A DNA stretch of 64,000 bases from NCBI GenBank assembly GCA_041687455.1, contig JAWLBY010000014.1:1-64000 (forward strand). Reading direction: 5' to 3'. The notes beneath the pieces were generated by a model, which saw nothing but the letters and a program-made list of their open reading frames with translations, made no database searches and was not told the origin of the DNA. The translations under genes were made by a program, and so were the position numbers. This document shows, one piece after another, positions 42,663-52,236 of this stretch (its first letter is position 1; every line of letters starts with the position of its first letter). This DNA is from JAWLBY01 sp041687455. Its GTDB lineage: Bacteria; Pseudomonadota; Gammaproteobacteria; Xanthomonadales; Xanthomonadaceae.

Positions 42663-45600
42663 GCCGCCCGCTCGACTGGCGCACGCTGCCACTTTCCGGC
42701 CGGGTGCTGATCGAGGCCAGCGCCGGCACCGGCAAGACCTACACGATCGGCCTGATCGTGCTGCGCCTGCTGCTCGAAACCGACGACGGCATCGATGCGC
42801 TGCTGGTCTGCACGTTCACCGATGCCGCCGCGCAGGAACTGCGCGATCGGATCCGCGCCCGGCTGGTCGATCTCGAAACCCGGCTCGGCGCCTGGCCGCC
42901 GCCGGCAGCACCGGATGACGACGACGAACTCGGCCACTACCTGCTCGAACGCTGCGGCGAAGATGCCGCCGATGCGCTGCGCCGGGTGCGGCTGGCCCGG
43001 CTCGACCTTGATCGCGCCGCGATCGGCACGATCCACGGCTTCCTCGCCCGCGTGCTGCGCGAACAGCCGTTCCTGTGCGGCGGCGCGCTGCTGGCCGAGC
43101 AGTTGGTCGACGAATCCGGGCTGATCGGCGAGGCCTTCGACGACTTCCGTCGTCACGGCCTGCAGGCGCCGGCGGCGCAGCGGCCACCGTACTGGCCGCT
43201 GCTGCAGAAGCACGCCGACGCGCTGCGCGGCGAGCTGCAGCAACTGTTCAACAATCCGGATGCGCGCCTGCTGCTGCCGTCGTTCGCATCCGCCGACACC
43301 CTGTTCGAGCGGGAAGCCGCATTGCGGATGCCGGAACGGATCGCCGAACTGCGCGCGATCGCGGCCGGAGAGACTGCGCTGGCGTGGAAGAAGAACGCCG
43401 CGTTCCCGCAGGATCTCGACGTCGCGCTCGATGCACTGGCGGCCGGCGCCTCGCTGCTCGAACTCGACGGCAAGACGCTCGACAAGGTCAGCGCCGAACA
43501 ATGCGGCAAGGCGGTGCCAAAGTCCGGCGCCGCCGCGCTGGCCGACTGCGCGACGCTGCACGCGCTGCTCGACACTGCCGAGCTCGCCCGCGCAATCGCG
43601 CCGCGACTGCGCGCGCAGGCCCTGCACGATGGATGGCACTGGTGCCGGCGGCTGCTGCGCGAACGCAGCGAGCGGCGTGGCGTCGCAAGCTTCTCGCAAC
43701 TGGTCGAACGGGTCGCCGACGCGCTGGCCGGGGCCAACGGCGCGGCACTCGCCACCGCGCTGTCGCAGCGTTATCGACATGCGCTGATCGACGAGTTCCA
43801 GGACACCGACCAGCGCCAGTTCGCGATCTTCGAGCGGATCTACCGCGATGCCGATCCGCGCACGTCACTGCATCTGATCGGCGATCCGAAGCAGGCGATC
43901 TACGGGTTCCGCGGCGGCGACGTCGAGGCCTACCTGCGCGCGGCGCGTTCGGCCGGCGATTCCGTCTACACGCTGCCCAACAACTTCCGCTCGGCGCCAT
44001 CGATGGTCGCGGCGATCAACGCGCTGTACCGCGAATGCGGCGACGGCTTCGATCATCCGCAGATCGTGTTCCGCGAGGTGCAGGCACGCCGCGGCGGCGA
44101 CCACCACTACCAGGGCGATCCGTCGGCACGGCTGCTGATCCACGTCGACCGCCGCGACGGCAACAAGGGCGCCTTGCGCGATGCCGCGATCGATGCCTGC
44201 GCGGCGCAGATCGCGGCACTGCTGGCGGACGGCCCGGCCACGATCGACGGCCACCGGCCCGGCCCCGGCCAGCTCGCGGTGCTGTTGCCGTTCAACGAGC
44301 ACGTCGCCGCGATGCGTGCCGCGCTCGAACGGCGCGGCGTGCCCTGCGTCGGCGCCGGCCGGCAGTCGGTGCTGGCGACGCCGATCGCCGAGGAACTGGA
44401 GCTGCTGCTGCACGCCAGCCTGCACCCGGAGCAGGCCGGCGCGGTCCGCGCCGCGCTCGGCACCGCGCTGCTCGGCTTCGATCACGATGCGCTGCTGGCG
44501 CTCGACGACGACCCCGACGCCGGTGAGATGCAGGCGGCGCGCTTCGACGGCTGGCGCCGGCTGTGGCGCGAGCGCGGCCCGCTGGCACTGATCGAGGCGG
44601 TGCAGCGCGAACGTGCCGCGGTCGAACTGGCGCGCGGCGACGGCGAGCGGCGGCTGACCGACCTGCGTCATCTCGGCGAACTGCTGCAGGACGAGGCACC
44701 GCAGCATCCCGGGCCGGCTGCGCTGCTGCAGAGTTTCCGTCGCCAGCGCCGCGATGCGCTGGCCGGCGACGCGACCGCGCTCGACGAGCGGCGGCTGCGG
44801 CTCGAGAGCGACGCCGCCCGCGTCCGGCTGATGACGCTGCACGGCTGCAAGGGCCTGCAGTTCGACCTGGTGTTCCTGCCATTGGCGTTCGACGGCCGCG
44901 CCGCGCTGCCGGCGCTGCCGCGCTTCCACGCCGCCGATGGCGACGGCGCCAGCGCGCCCGGCGCGTTGTGTTTCGACCTCGGCAGCGCGCAGCTCGATCG
45001 CCATCGGCAGATTGCGCAGCGCGAGGAGCTGCAGGAACGGCTGCGGCTGCTGTACGTCGCGCTGACCCGCGCCGTGCACGCCTGCCACGTGTTCTGGCAC
45101 CCGACCGGCGACGACAGCGCGTTCGGCCGGCTGCTGACGCAGCTCGCCGCCCGCCACGGCCTGCCTTCGCCGCTCGACGCGCTGCCACAACTGCCGCAGG
45201 CATCGCCGACGATCGCGCTGCTCGACGGCTGGTCGGCGCCGCCCGCGCACTACCGGCCGCCGCGCGCGGCCGACGGGCCGCGGCAGTCGCGCAGTGACTG
45301 GCCGGGGCCGCGGCCGCCGCTGTGGCTGACCAGCTTCAGTGCACTGACCCGCCACGCCGCCGAGGCCGACCCCGGACCGGCGGCCGACGAGACCGGTGCT
45401 CCGCTGACGCCGTGGCCGGAGCCGGCCTCGGCCGACCTCGCGCTGCAGCGGCTGGCCGGCCTGCGCGGGCTCGGCTTCGGCAACGCGCTGCATGCGCTGT
45501 TCGAGCGCAGCGATCCGCAGCAGCCGCTGTGGCCGCAGCAGCGCGGCTGGATCCCGGGCGTGCTGGCCGAATTCGGCGTCGCTCCGGGCGAGCGTGGCGA

Positions 45601-46192
45601 GCCGGCGATCGAGGCACTGGCGCGGCGGATCGACGCGGTCCGCGCGACCGACCTCGGTGGCGGCCTGCGGCTGGCCGCGCTGCCGGCCGACGACGCGGTC
45701 GCCGAGTTCACGTTTCACTTCCCGCTGCACGGCGGCACGCTGGCGCAGTTGCGCACCGTCTGTGCCGCGCACGGCCGACCGGAGCTGGTGCCGGCCACGC
45801 TCGGCAACCAGCGGCTGGACGGCATGATGAGCGGCGCGATCGACCTGGTGGTCCGCCACGACGGCCGCTTCCACCTGCTCGACTACAAGAGCAACTGGCT
45901 CGGCGACCGGCTCGATCACTACCGCGCCGACGTACTGGAGCGGGCGATGAACGAGGCCTGCTACCCGCTGCAGGCGCTGATCTACGCGGTCGCACTGCAG
46001 CGCCACCTGCGCCGCCGGCTGCCCGGCTTCGATCCGCAGCACCAGCTCGGCGAGGCGATCTATCTGTTCGTCCGCGCGGTCGGCCTGGCGTCGGGCGCCG
46101 GGCTGTGGCGGCGCCGGTTCGAACCGGCCCTGCTGGCCGCGGTCGACCGCCTGTTCGACGGCGCCGAGCGCGCCACGGAGGAGCCGGCATGA
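42659..46192 (+). CDS. recB: exodeoxyribonuclease V beta subunit
   Basis: RecB is the 3'-5' helicase and sole nuclease of RecBCD, 1177 aa. Walker A SAGTGKT is at residues 21-27, the SF1 motifs DEFQDTD and GDPKQAIYGFRGGD are intact, and the C-terminal nuclease domain shows DLVVRHDGRFHLLDYKSN with the catalytic Asp-Asp-Lys. ATG 42659 overlaps the recC stop, and its own stop overlaps recD by four bases. Confidence 0.98.
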   Translation: MSRPLDWRTLPLSGRVLIEASAGTGKTYTIGLIVLRLLLETDDGIDALLVCTFTDAAAQELRDRIRARLVDLETRLGAWPPPAAPDDDDELGHYLLERCGEDAADALRRVRLARLDLDRAAIGTIHGFLARVLREQPFLCGGALLAEQLVDESGLIGEAFDDFRRHGLQAPAAQRPPYWPLLQKHADALRGELQQLFNNPDARLLLPSFASADTLFEREAALRMPERIAELRAIAAGETALAWKKNAAFPQDLDVALDALAAGASLLELDGKTLDKVSAEQCGKAVPKSGAAALADCATLHALLDTAELARAIAPRLRAQALHDGWHWCRRLLRERSERRGVASFSQLVERVADALAGANGAALATALSQRYRHALIDEFQDTDQRQFAIFERIYRDADPRTSLHLIGDPKQAIYGFRGGDVEAYLRAARSAGDSVYTLPNNFRSAPSMVAAINALYRECGDGFDHPQIVFREVQARRGGDHHYQGDPSARLLIHVDRRDGNKGALRDAAIDACAAQIAALLADGPATIDGHRPGPGQLAVLLPFNEHVAAMRAALERRGVPCVGAGRQSVLATPIAEELELLLHASLHPEQAGAVRAALGTALLGFDHDALLALDDDPDAGEMQAARFDGWRRLWRERGPLALIEAVQRERAAVELARGDGERRLTDLRHLGELLQDEAPQHPGPAALLQSFRRQRRDALAGDATALDERRLRLESDAARVRLMTLHGCKGLQFDLVFLPLAFDGRAALPALPRFHAADGDGASAPGALCFDLGSAQLDRHRQIAQREELQERLRLLYVALTRAVHACHVFWHPTGDDSAFGRLLTQLAARHGLPSPLDALPQLPQASPTIALLDGWSAPPAHYRPPRAADGPRQSRSDWPGPRPPLWLTSFSALTRHAAEADPGPAADETGAPLTPWPEPASADLALQRLAGLRGLGFGNALHALFERSDPQQPLWPQQRGWIPGVLAEFGVAPGERGEPAIEALARRIDAVRATDLGGGLRLAALPADDAVAEFTFHFPLHGGTLAQLRTVCAAHGRPELVPATLGNQRLDGMMSGAIDLVVRHDGRFHLLDYKSNWLGDRLDHYRADVLERAMNEACYPLQALIYAVALQRHLRRRLPGFDPQHQLGEAIYLFVRAVGLASGAGLWRRRFEPALLAAVDRLFDGAERATEEPA

Positions 46193-48075
46193 GCCTCGAA
46201 CCCCGCCTTGCCGGTCGGCTGCCGGCAGCCGCACGCGAGCATCTGCGTGCGCTCGATCTCGAACTCGGTGACTGGCTGGCCGAGCGCAGCGGCGAGCCTA
46301 TGCTCGGGCTGGCCGCCTGCTCGGCGGCCGCCGCCGAAGGCCTTGGCCACAGTTGCCTGCGGCTGGCCGACGACGGCCGGCCGCTCGACCTGCCCGGCTT
46401 TCCTCCGCTCGACCTCGCCGCGCTGGCCGGCAGCCGCTGGCTCGGCGACGGCCGCCAGCCGACGCCGCTGGTGCGAACCGCGGCCGGCCTGTACCTGTGG
46501 CGGATGCACGCGCTCGAAGGCCGGGTCGGCGCGGCGCTGGCGGCGCGCTGCGCGCCGGCGAGCGGCACGCTCGACACCGCGGCGCTGGCGGCCGACATCG
46601 ACGCGCTGTTCGCCGGCAGCGACCCGCGGCCGACCCGCTGGCAACGCGCCGCGCTGGCCGCGGCGGCCGGCCGCCGGCTGTTCCTGCTGGCCGGCGGCCC
46701 CGGCACCGGAAAGACCAGCACCGTCGTCCGGCTGCTGGCGCTGCTGCTGCGCCGGCACGCCGCGCTCGGCTGGCCGCGGCAGCCGCGGGTGGTGCTGGCG
46801 GCGCCGACCGGCAAGGCCGGCCAGCGGCTGGCCGAAGCGGTTCGGGCCGGTCGCCGGCAGCTCGTCGATCGGCTCGATGCCGACTGGCAGCCGGCGCTGG
46901 CGGCGATCCCGGACGGCGACGCCGCGACGTTGCACCGGCTGCTCGGCTGGTCGCCGCTGTCCGGTCGCTGCGAACACGACGCCGAGTCGCCGCTGGCGGC
47001 CGACATCGTCGTCGTCGACGAGGCCTCGATGGTCGACCTCGGCATGATGGCGGCGCTGCTCGACGCGCTGCCGGCGACCGCGCTGCTGCTGTTGCTCGGC
47101 GACCCGGAGCAGTTGTCGGCAGTCGGCGCCGGCTCGGTGCTGGCCGATCTGGTCGCGGCGGCGCCGGCCGACAATGCGGTCGACCCGGACACCGCGGCCC
47201 GGCTCGCCGCGCTGCCCGGCTGCTTCGACGACGGCGCACCGGATGCCACCGGCCGCGGCCCGCTGGCCGGCCACACGCTGCGCCTCGACCACGTCTGGCG
47301 CGCCAGCGGCGCGCTGCTCGACCTGCCGGCCGCGGCCCGCCGCGGCGACGCCGAGCGATTCGTCGCGCTGTTAGTCGAGTCGCCCGCCGGCGACCGCGCC
47401 CCCATCGGCTGGTCGCAGCCGGCGACGGCGACCGCGCTGGCCGGCTGCATCGACGACTGGCTGGCCGCCCGACGCGAGCGGATCGAACGCTGCGCGGCGG
47501 GCGAACTCGGCCCGCTCAGCGCGCTGGCGACGCTGCGCGAGTCGGTGCTGCTGGCCGCGCTGCGCGATGGCCCGTTCGGCGCCGCCGGCCTCAACGCGAC
47601 GATCGAGCGGACCCTGCGCCGCTGGCTGGCGCTCGACGAGCACGGCCCGTGGTATCCGGGCCGGCCGGTCATCGTGACCCGCAACGCACCCGGCCTCGGC
47701 CTCTACAACGGCGACGTCGGCATCGCCCTGCCCGGCCCGCACGGCCTGCAGGTCTGGTTCGAGCGCAGCGACGGCGACGGCGCCGCCACCGCGCATCCGG
47801 TCGCACCGCGGCTGCTGCCCGAGCACAGCAGTGCCTGGGCGCTGACCGTGCACAAGAGCCAGGGCTCCGAATACGACGACGTCGTGCTGGTGCTGCCGCC
47901 GGACCCGGCCCACCCGCTGCTGTCGCGGCAACTGCTCTACACCGGCATCACCCGTGCCCGCCGGCGGCTGCAGCTCTGGGCCAGCGAACCGGCGCTGCGC
48001 GCGGCGGTCGAGCGGCGTGCCGAGCGCGGCAGCGGACTGGCGGCACGGCTCGAAGCGCTGCACGGCGACGGCTGA
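46189..48075 (+). CDS. recD: exodeoxyribonuclease V alpha subunit
   Basis: RecD is the 5'-3' helicase of RecBCD. Walker A GGPGTGKTS lies at about residue 169, followed by VVVDEASMVDL (Walker B) and LLGDPEQLSAV; the C-terminal HKSQGSEYDDVVLVLP and YTGITRAR motifs are also present. The 628 residues match E. coli RecD (608). Last gene of recCBD; about 100 bases of gene-free DNA separate it from the convergent EcsC-like gene. Confidence 0.97.
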   Translation: MSLEPRLAGRLPAAAREHLRALDLELGDWLAERSGEPMLGLAACSAAAAEGLGHSCLRLADDGRPLDLPGFPPLDLAALAGSRWLGDGRQPTPLVRTAAGLYLWRMHALEGRVGAALAARCAPASGTLDTAALAADIDALFAGSDPRPTRWQRAALAAAAGRRLFLLAGGPGTGKTSTVVRLLALLLRRHAALGWPRQPRVVLAAPTGKAGQRLAEAVRAGRRQLVDRLDADWQPALAAIPDGDAATLHRLLGWSPLSGRCEHDAESPLAADIVVVDEASMVDLGMMAALLDALPATALLLLLGDPEQLSAVGAGSVLADLVAAAPADNAVDPDTAARLAALPGCFDDGAPDATGRGPLAGHTLRLDHVWRASGALLDLPAAARRGDAERFVALLVESPAGDRAPIGWSQPATATALAGCIDDWLAARRERIERCAAGELGPLSALATLRESVLLAALRDGPFGAAGLNATIERTLRRWLALDEHGPWYPGRPVIVTRNAPGLGLYNGDVGIALPGPHGLQVWFERSDGDGAATAHPVAPRLLPEHSSAWALTVHKSQGSEYDDVVLVLPPDPAHPLLSRQLLYTGITRARRRLQLWASEPALRAAVERRAERGSGLAARLEALHGDG

Positions 48076-48178
48076 GCTGCGCTCGACCGGCCGGCAGATC
48101 GCCTGCGCCGGCGCTATCGCCGGTCGGGCGGTCGGAACAGAATCGGCGCAAGCAGACCGTCGGACTTCCCGGGCGCGC

Positions 48179-48841
48179 TCAGGCCGCGCCATCCGGATCG
48201 ACCGGCTCGGCGGTCGAGTCGATCACCAGCGGCCCGGCAGCGAACAGCTCGATCGCGGTGTTCGCCACCTGCCGGGTGTCGTAGTACGCATAGGCGCCGA
48301 CGCCGACGGCGCCGACCAGCGGGAACCAGCGGCTGACGCCGCGACGCAACGTCCGGCGGGTCAGGCTCAGGCCGATCGCCGCCGCGATCCGCTGCAGCGT
48401 CGCCAGCGGCACCTTCTGCACCACCCAGCGGCCGCCGACCCGCGCGACCACATCGCGCAAGGCCTGGGCGGCGGTGTGGCGGAACAGGCAGTACAGCATC
48501 TGTTCGCGCGACAACGTCGCCCGCTGGCCGTGGGCGGCGGCGATGTCGGCAACCATCTGCGCCTGCAGCCGCCAGACCGCGACCAGTTCCGGCAGCACGG
48601 TCAGCCAGCCGAGCGGTCCCGGCGGCAAGGCCAGCCCGCCGGCCGCCAGCGCGGCCCGGCCGGCCGCGCGCTGCGCGATCGCCCGGGCCCGCGCCCGCGG
48701 ATCCGGCCCGGCCGGCTCGGCGCTGGCCGGCACCTGGCCGAGGAAGTCGACGATCTCGTCGGCGAACCGGCGCGCCGGCGCGGCCCGGTAGGCGTGCGCG
48801 GCGATCTGCCGACTGCCCGGAGTGCGTTTGCGTTCGCCCAT
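48179..48841 (-). CDS. EcsC-family protein
   Basis: A 220-residue protein resembling the EcsC family of unknown function: a basic N-terminus, a hydrophobic central region LPPGPLGWLTVLPELVAVWR, and a glycine-rich hydrophobic segment PLVGAVGVGAYAYYD before the C-terminus. It probably associates with the membrane. The Asp-rich conserved QxxR/YxLxxxTA pattern is only partly visible, so family membership is moderately certain. Confidence 0.65.
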   Translation of the reverse strand: MGERKRTPGSRQIAAHAYRAAPARRFADEIVDFLGQVPASAEPAGPDPRARARAIAQRAAGRAALAAGGLALPPGPLGWLTVLPELVAVWRLQAQMVADIAAAHGQRATLSREQMLYCLFRHTAAQALRDVVARVGGRWVVQKVPLATLQRIAAAIGLSLTRRTLRRGVSRWFPLVGAVGVGAYAYYDTRQVANTAIELFAAGPLVIDSTAEPVDPDGAA

Positions 48842-49019
48842 TGCCTGCCCTGCCTGTCGTGACGGTTCGATCTTGCCGTCCCGACGATGAACCCGCTGAT
48901 GCCGTGACCGGCCGCCGGACCCGACGCAGCGGTCGCGCCGATCAGCGGCGGTTGGCCCGAACTCATTTCTTCAACGGCTCGGCGATGCTCCACCGATCGA
49001 GAGCCACAGGAAGTCCGAC

Positions 49020-49313
49020 ATGTCCGGAGCGATCCGATCGACCGATATCGCACTGCTGCACCACCTGCAGAGCGCCGCACAGAGTGGCGCGCAACTGCCG
49101 AAGCATGTCGCCCACGAACTCGCGCTGCAGGGCCTGGTCGAAATCGGCGAGCACTCGCCGGGCGAGGTCATGCTGACCGAACCGGGCCGACGTCGGCTCG
49201 ACGCGCTGCTGTCGCTGCGCGAGCGCGCGGGCGACAGCGTGCCGCAGTCGCGGCCGCGCGACGGCCGCCGGCCAGGTCAGTCGACCGATGCCAGCTCCGG
49301 ATCGGCGACGTAG
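49020..49313 (+). CDS. small winged-helix-like protein
   Basis: A 97-residue protein. Residues 8-70 resemble a winged helix: a helical bundle, then GEVMLTEPGRRRLDALLS, which reads like the wing and final helix of MarR/PadR-type domains. The tail is low complexity. AGGAAG lies six bases before the start. Its 3' end overlaps the convergent GGDEF gene by 37 bases. Whether it binds DNA is unproven. Confidence 0.7.
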   Translation: MSGAIRSTDIALLHHLQSAAQSGAQLPKHVAHELALQGLVEIGEHSPGEVMLTEPGRRRLDALLSLRERAGDSVPQSRPRDGRRPGQSTDASSGSAT

Positions 49314-51025
49314 CGGCAGACACGGTCGCGGCCGGACCGCTTGGCTGCATACAGCGCCTGATCGGCCTGGGTGATCAACCGGGCCAGGTCGTAACCGGCG
49401 CTGGTGGTGCAGGCCACGCCGAAACTGGCGGTGACCGCGAACCGCCCGCCGTGCGCGCCGGTGTCGATCCGCGCGATCGCACGCCGGCACTGCTCGGCGA
49501 CCTGCTGTGCCTGTCCGGCATCGTGCCCGGGCAGCAGCAGCACGAATTCCTCGCCGCCGAGCCGTCCGAGCAGGTGCGCGCCGCGGCAGGCCTCGGCCGC
49601 CTGCTGCAGCACCCAGTCGCCGACCGGATGGCCGAATCCGTCGTTGATCGCCTTGAAGTGATCGAGATCGAGGATCACCAGCGCGATCCGGCCGTGCTCC
49701 TGCGCCGCGCGCGACAGCGCACTGCCGGCCCGCTGCATGAAGTGGTGGCGGCTGGCGACGCCGGTCAGCGCGTCGGTTTCGGCCAACCGCCGGAACGAGC
49801 GCTGCGTACGCTGCAGCCGATAAGCCCAGAACCCGATCGACGCCAGCAACACGATCAACAGCGCCAGCATCGCCCGGTTGTACTTGGCGGTCTGCTCGGC
49901 CACCTGCTGTTCGAGCTGCAGCACTTCGTTCTGCTTGTTCAGCAGCTCGATGGTGCGGCTCTTCTGCAGCGACTCCTGTCGAGCCAACTGGAATGCGATT
50001 TGCCGCGCCATCGTCTCGTTGAGATAGGCCTTGTCGGCCTCGGCATACTTGCGGAAATGCGCCAGCGCTGCTCGGTCGTCACCGCGCTGACGGGCGATCT
50101 CCGACAGCGTCTTGTGGGCCACGACGACCGGAAGCGAATACTCCTGCGCACCGCTCTGCTCGATCGCCTTCATCGAGTGCGATTCAGCAGTTTCCAGCCG
50201 CCCCCCGGCGAGTTCAAGCTCACCGAGCAACGAATGGACTTCGGCAAGCAGGCGCGGATAGCGAGTGTCTTCTACCGCGCGTAGTTCCGACTGCAGCAGA
50301 TCAATCGCCTCACTGATCTGCCCTCTCTTGAACAGAACGCGAGCCATGTAACTGCGAACCAGCCCAGCCCCGATCGCTTCATTCTCGTTCAGGCATTGAT
50401 CGACCGCACCACGAAACTCCCGGTCATCATTCGGCAACTGGCCGAGGCCGTACAACGATTCCATCAACAGTTGGTTGGCATAACAGCGCATGCGCGGGTT
50501 GGGAGAATTACGAAGCACCAATTGCGCGTACTGTCGACCCAGCTCGAACTGCCCTACCTGGTTGTACAGCAGCGCCGCTACGCCGAGGCCTTGATGGCGA
50601 ATCTCCTGATCGCCGACCTCAGGAAGAAGCTCCAGCATTCGGTCGAGAAACAGCAACCCCTCGGAAAATTGCCGTGTCGTTGCCATGCTGTTTGCGAGCA
50701 AGGCTCCGACGCGGAAACGAAGGGTCGGATCGCCCACCTGATGGAAAAGAACCTCAAGTTCTCGGGCCGCCTGCGCGTAATCTCCGCTGTACGCAACAGC
50801 GTAGGCGTTCAGGTATCTGAGCCTGTCATGCTCCTCGTTGGATGCTTCTCCAACTCGTGAATTGAGCTGCTTCAGAAATTGCTGAAACCGTTGCGGATCT
50901 GCACTCCTGCTTTCATCTGCACGCTGCAACAGCGCACCGAACGTGGCCGGCGCGCTGTTGCCTGTCGACAAGACCAACAGCGCAGCCAGCAGTGCTGCCG
51001 TGCGCAACTGCCTTGCCGACAACAT
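49277..51025 (-). CDS. TPR-GGDEF membrane diguanylate cyclase
   Basis: A 582-residue protein with a signal peptide (1 to about 25), a periplasmic-type TPR region (about 30-340), a coiled coil, one membrane helix at about 385-405, and a C-terminal GGDEF domain. The active loop is GGEEF (490-494), an accepted catalytic variant. The upstream I-site position reads RGAH instead of RxxD, so product inhibition by c-di-GMP may be lost. It starts 12 bases after the second small peptide gene, in the same direction, and probably ends the borosin operon. The part coding for the TPR region (50.3-51.0 kb) is visibly less GC-rich than its surroundings. Confidence 0.9.
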   Translation of the reverse strand: MLSARQLRTAALLAALLVLSTGNSAPATFGALLQRADESRSADPQRFQQFLKQLNSRVGEASNEEHDRLRYLNAYAVAYSGDYAQAARELEVLFHQVGDPTLRFRVGALLANSMATTRQFSEGLLFLDRMLELLPEVGDQEIRHQGLGVAALLYNQVGQFELGRQYAQLVLRNSPNPRMRCYANQLLMESLYGLGQLPNDDREFRGAVDQCLNENEAIGAGLVRSYMARVLFKRGQISEAIDLLQSELRAVEDTRYPRLLAEVHSLLGELELAGGRLETAESHSMKAIEQSGAQEYSLPVVVAHKTLSEIARQRGDDRAALAHFRKYAEADKAYLNETMARQIAFQLARQESLQKSRTIELLNKQNEVLQLEQQVAEQTAKYNRAMLALLIVLLASIGFWAYRLQRTQRSFRRLAETDALTGVASRHHFMQRAGSALSRAAQEHGRIALVILDLDHFKAINDGFGHPVGDWVLQQAAEACRGAHLLGRLGGEEFVLLLPGHDAGQAQQVAEQCRRAIARIDTGAHGGRFAVTASFGVACTTSAGYDLARLITQADQALYAAKRSGRDRVCRYVADPELASVD

Positions 51026-51037
51026 TGCGGATCTCGA

Positions 51038-51250
51038 TCAGTTCGCCTGTTGAGATGCCTCGGATTCGTCCGGGGCCGGTTCGCTCGATCCACCGTCATC
51101 GTCCGGATCGGACGGTGAATCGTTCTCCGCCGGCAACAGGGCGCAGTAGAGTCGGGCCTGTCGTCGCAATCCTACGAACGCCTGCGTATCAGCAGCACCA
51201 CGGAGCGGGTTTCTCCCAAGCTCTTCGAGCAATCCAATCACCGAGTTCAT
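51038..51250 (-). CDS. candidate borosin precursor peptide B
   Basis: A 70-residue peptide. It starts M-N-S-V-I-G-L-L-E-E-L-G-R-N-P, matching the M-N-(S/T)-(V/I)-x-L-L-x-x-L-G-x-x-P pattern of the 53-residue peptide on the other side of the methyltransferase gene. Both also share C-x-L-L (here C36-A-L-L-P). The remaining 30 residues are Asp/Ser/Pro/Glu-rich. ATG 51250 has AAGGGGG five bases upstream, fixing the start; a longer in-frame version lacks such a site. Role as a methylation substrate is inferred from position, size and similarity to the sister peptide. Confidence 0.75.
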   Translation of the reverse strand: MNSVIGLLEELGRNPLRGAADTQAFVGLRRQARLYCALLPAENDSPSDPDDDGGSSEPAPDESEASQQAN

Positions 51251-51373
51251 CGCATCCCCCTTCGTTGATTTACCGCACACCAATAAGACGCGAAAGGATT
51301 CCGTCCAGCCGGGCTGGGCACTTCCAGAACCTAGCGCGCCGTTGCCAGCACCAATTCCACTTCTGGAACGGCT

Positions 51374-52222
51374 TCACTCATGCAATGGATCCTTCCGACG
51401 CACATCGTTTTCGATACGTTCGAGCGCTTCCAACGCCGCGACACCTGCTTGGTTCGATTCGAGCGGCATTGCCGGCGGCACGACCAGCGTCGATTCGAGC
51501 GACAGCTTCGTTCTCGGCAGGTCGGACAACGCGATCGTCTCGATCCGCGGCGAGTCGATCGCCAGGGTAGCCGCCTCGTAGATCAGGACCGGATGATCGG
51601 ACGGATAGTCGGCGGCGAGCACGTCGACCAGCAATTGCAGTCGCGCTGGCGTCGTCTCGAACCGGCCGTAGCTGCGATCGCCGGTTACGCCGACCTGCCA
51701 GAGCACGAGATACGCGGCCGGGTCGAACCGTCGCCGGTACAGCAGCAACTGGCTCGCCTCGAAATACTGGCAGCCGAGCCGACCGGGGTCGATTCCGAGA
51801 TCGGCGTACAGGCAATCCGCGGCAGAGATGCCGGGCTCCATCACGGCCTCGAAACCTTCGGCCCGCGCCTGGACGACCGCCTGATGCGGCACCAGCGCAA
51901 ACACGCCCGGATGCCCGTAGAACGCTCCGCAGACCCGTTTGCCGCCGCGCACTTCGGCCAGAATCACTTCGAGCATTTCGCGGTAGGTCTGCTTGCGCGA
52001 TTTCCCAGGCGCGTAGAACGGTTGCAGGCTGCGCAGATCCGGATGCATCTGCTGCAACCACTGTTCGACCAGCGGATCGGACACTGCCGCGAATACCACG
52101 TCGGCCTGCTCGATGTAGCTGCGCGCACGAGGTGACAGGTGCGCGCCGAGCATCATGCCGATGCCGACGCAACTGAGGCTGCCGCGAGCAGCTTCAGCAC
52201 TCGACCGATGGGGCGCGGCCAT
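51374..52222 (-). CDS. split-borosin peptide backbone N-methyltransferase (SonM-like)
   Basis: SAM-dependent enzyme of the tetrapyrrole-methylase fold, 282 aa, expected to methylate backbone amides of a separate precursor peptide. The SAM motif YGHPGVFA is at 102-109 and MEPGISAADCLYADLGIDPG at 128-147. The borosin catalytic set is conserved in spacing: Y70, R76, Y80 and Y102, offset by four from OphMA Y66, R72, Y76 and Y98 as I recall them. RSYIEQAD, FEASQ and LLVDVLAADYPSDHPVLIYEA also resemble Shewanella SonM. ATG 52222 follows the precursor stop by 14 bases; TTG 52231 is possible. No cobalamin or sirohaem genes are nearby. Confidence 0.9.
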   Translation of the reverse strand: MAAPHRSSAEAARGSLSCVGIGMMLGAHLSPRARSYIEQADVVFAAVSDPLVEQWLQQMHPDLRSLQPFYAPGKSRKQTYREMLEVILAEVRGGKRVCGAFYGHPGVFALVPHQAVVQARAEGFEAVMEPGISAADCLYADLGIDPGRLGCQYFEASQLLLYRRRFDPAAYLVLWQVGVTGDRSYGRFETTPARLQLLVDVLAADYPSDHPVLIYEAATLAIDSPRIETIALSDLPRTKLSLESTLVVPPAMPLESNQAGVAALEALERIENDVRRKDPLHE

Positions 52223-52236
52223 GTGAGGCAAGACGG

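Noticed and set aside
39270..42692. A 1140-codon open frame on the minus strand
   Set aside because: It is antisense to recC for its whole length. The high-GC third-position bias of recC keeps the complementary frame open; its translation is Gln/Arg-rich with no domain.
51374..52222. Cobalamin or sirohaem (CobA/CbiF-type) methyltransferase
   Set aside because: Same fold, but the borosin Y/R/Y/Y set is present, no tetrapyrrole genes are nearby, and short peptide genes flank it.
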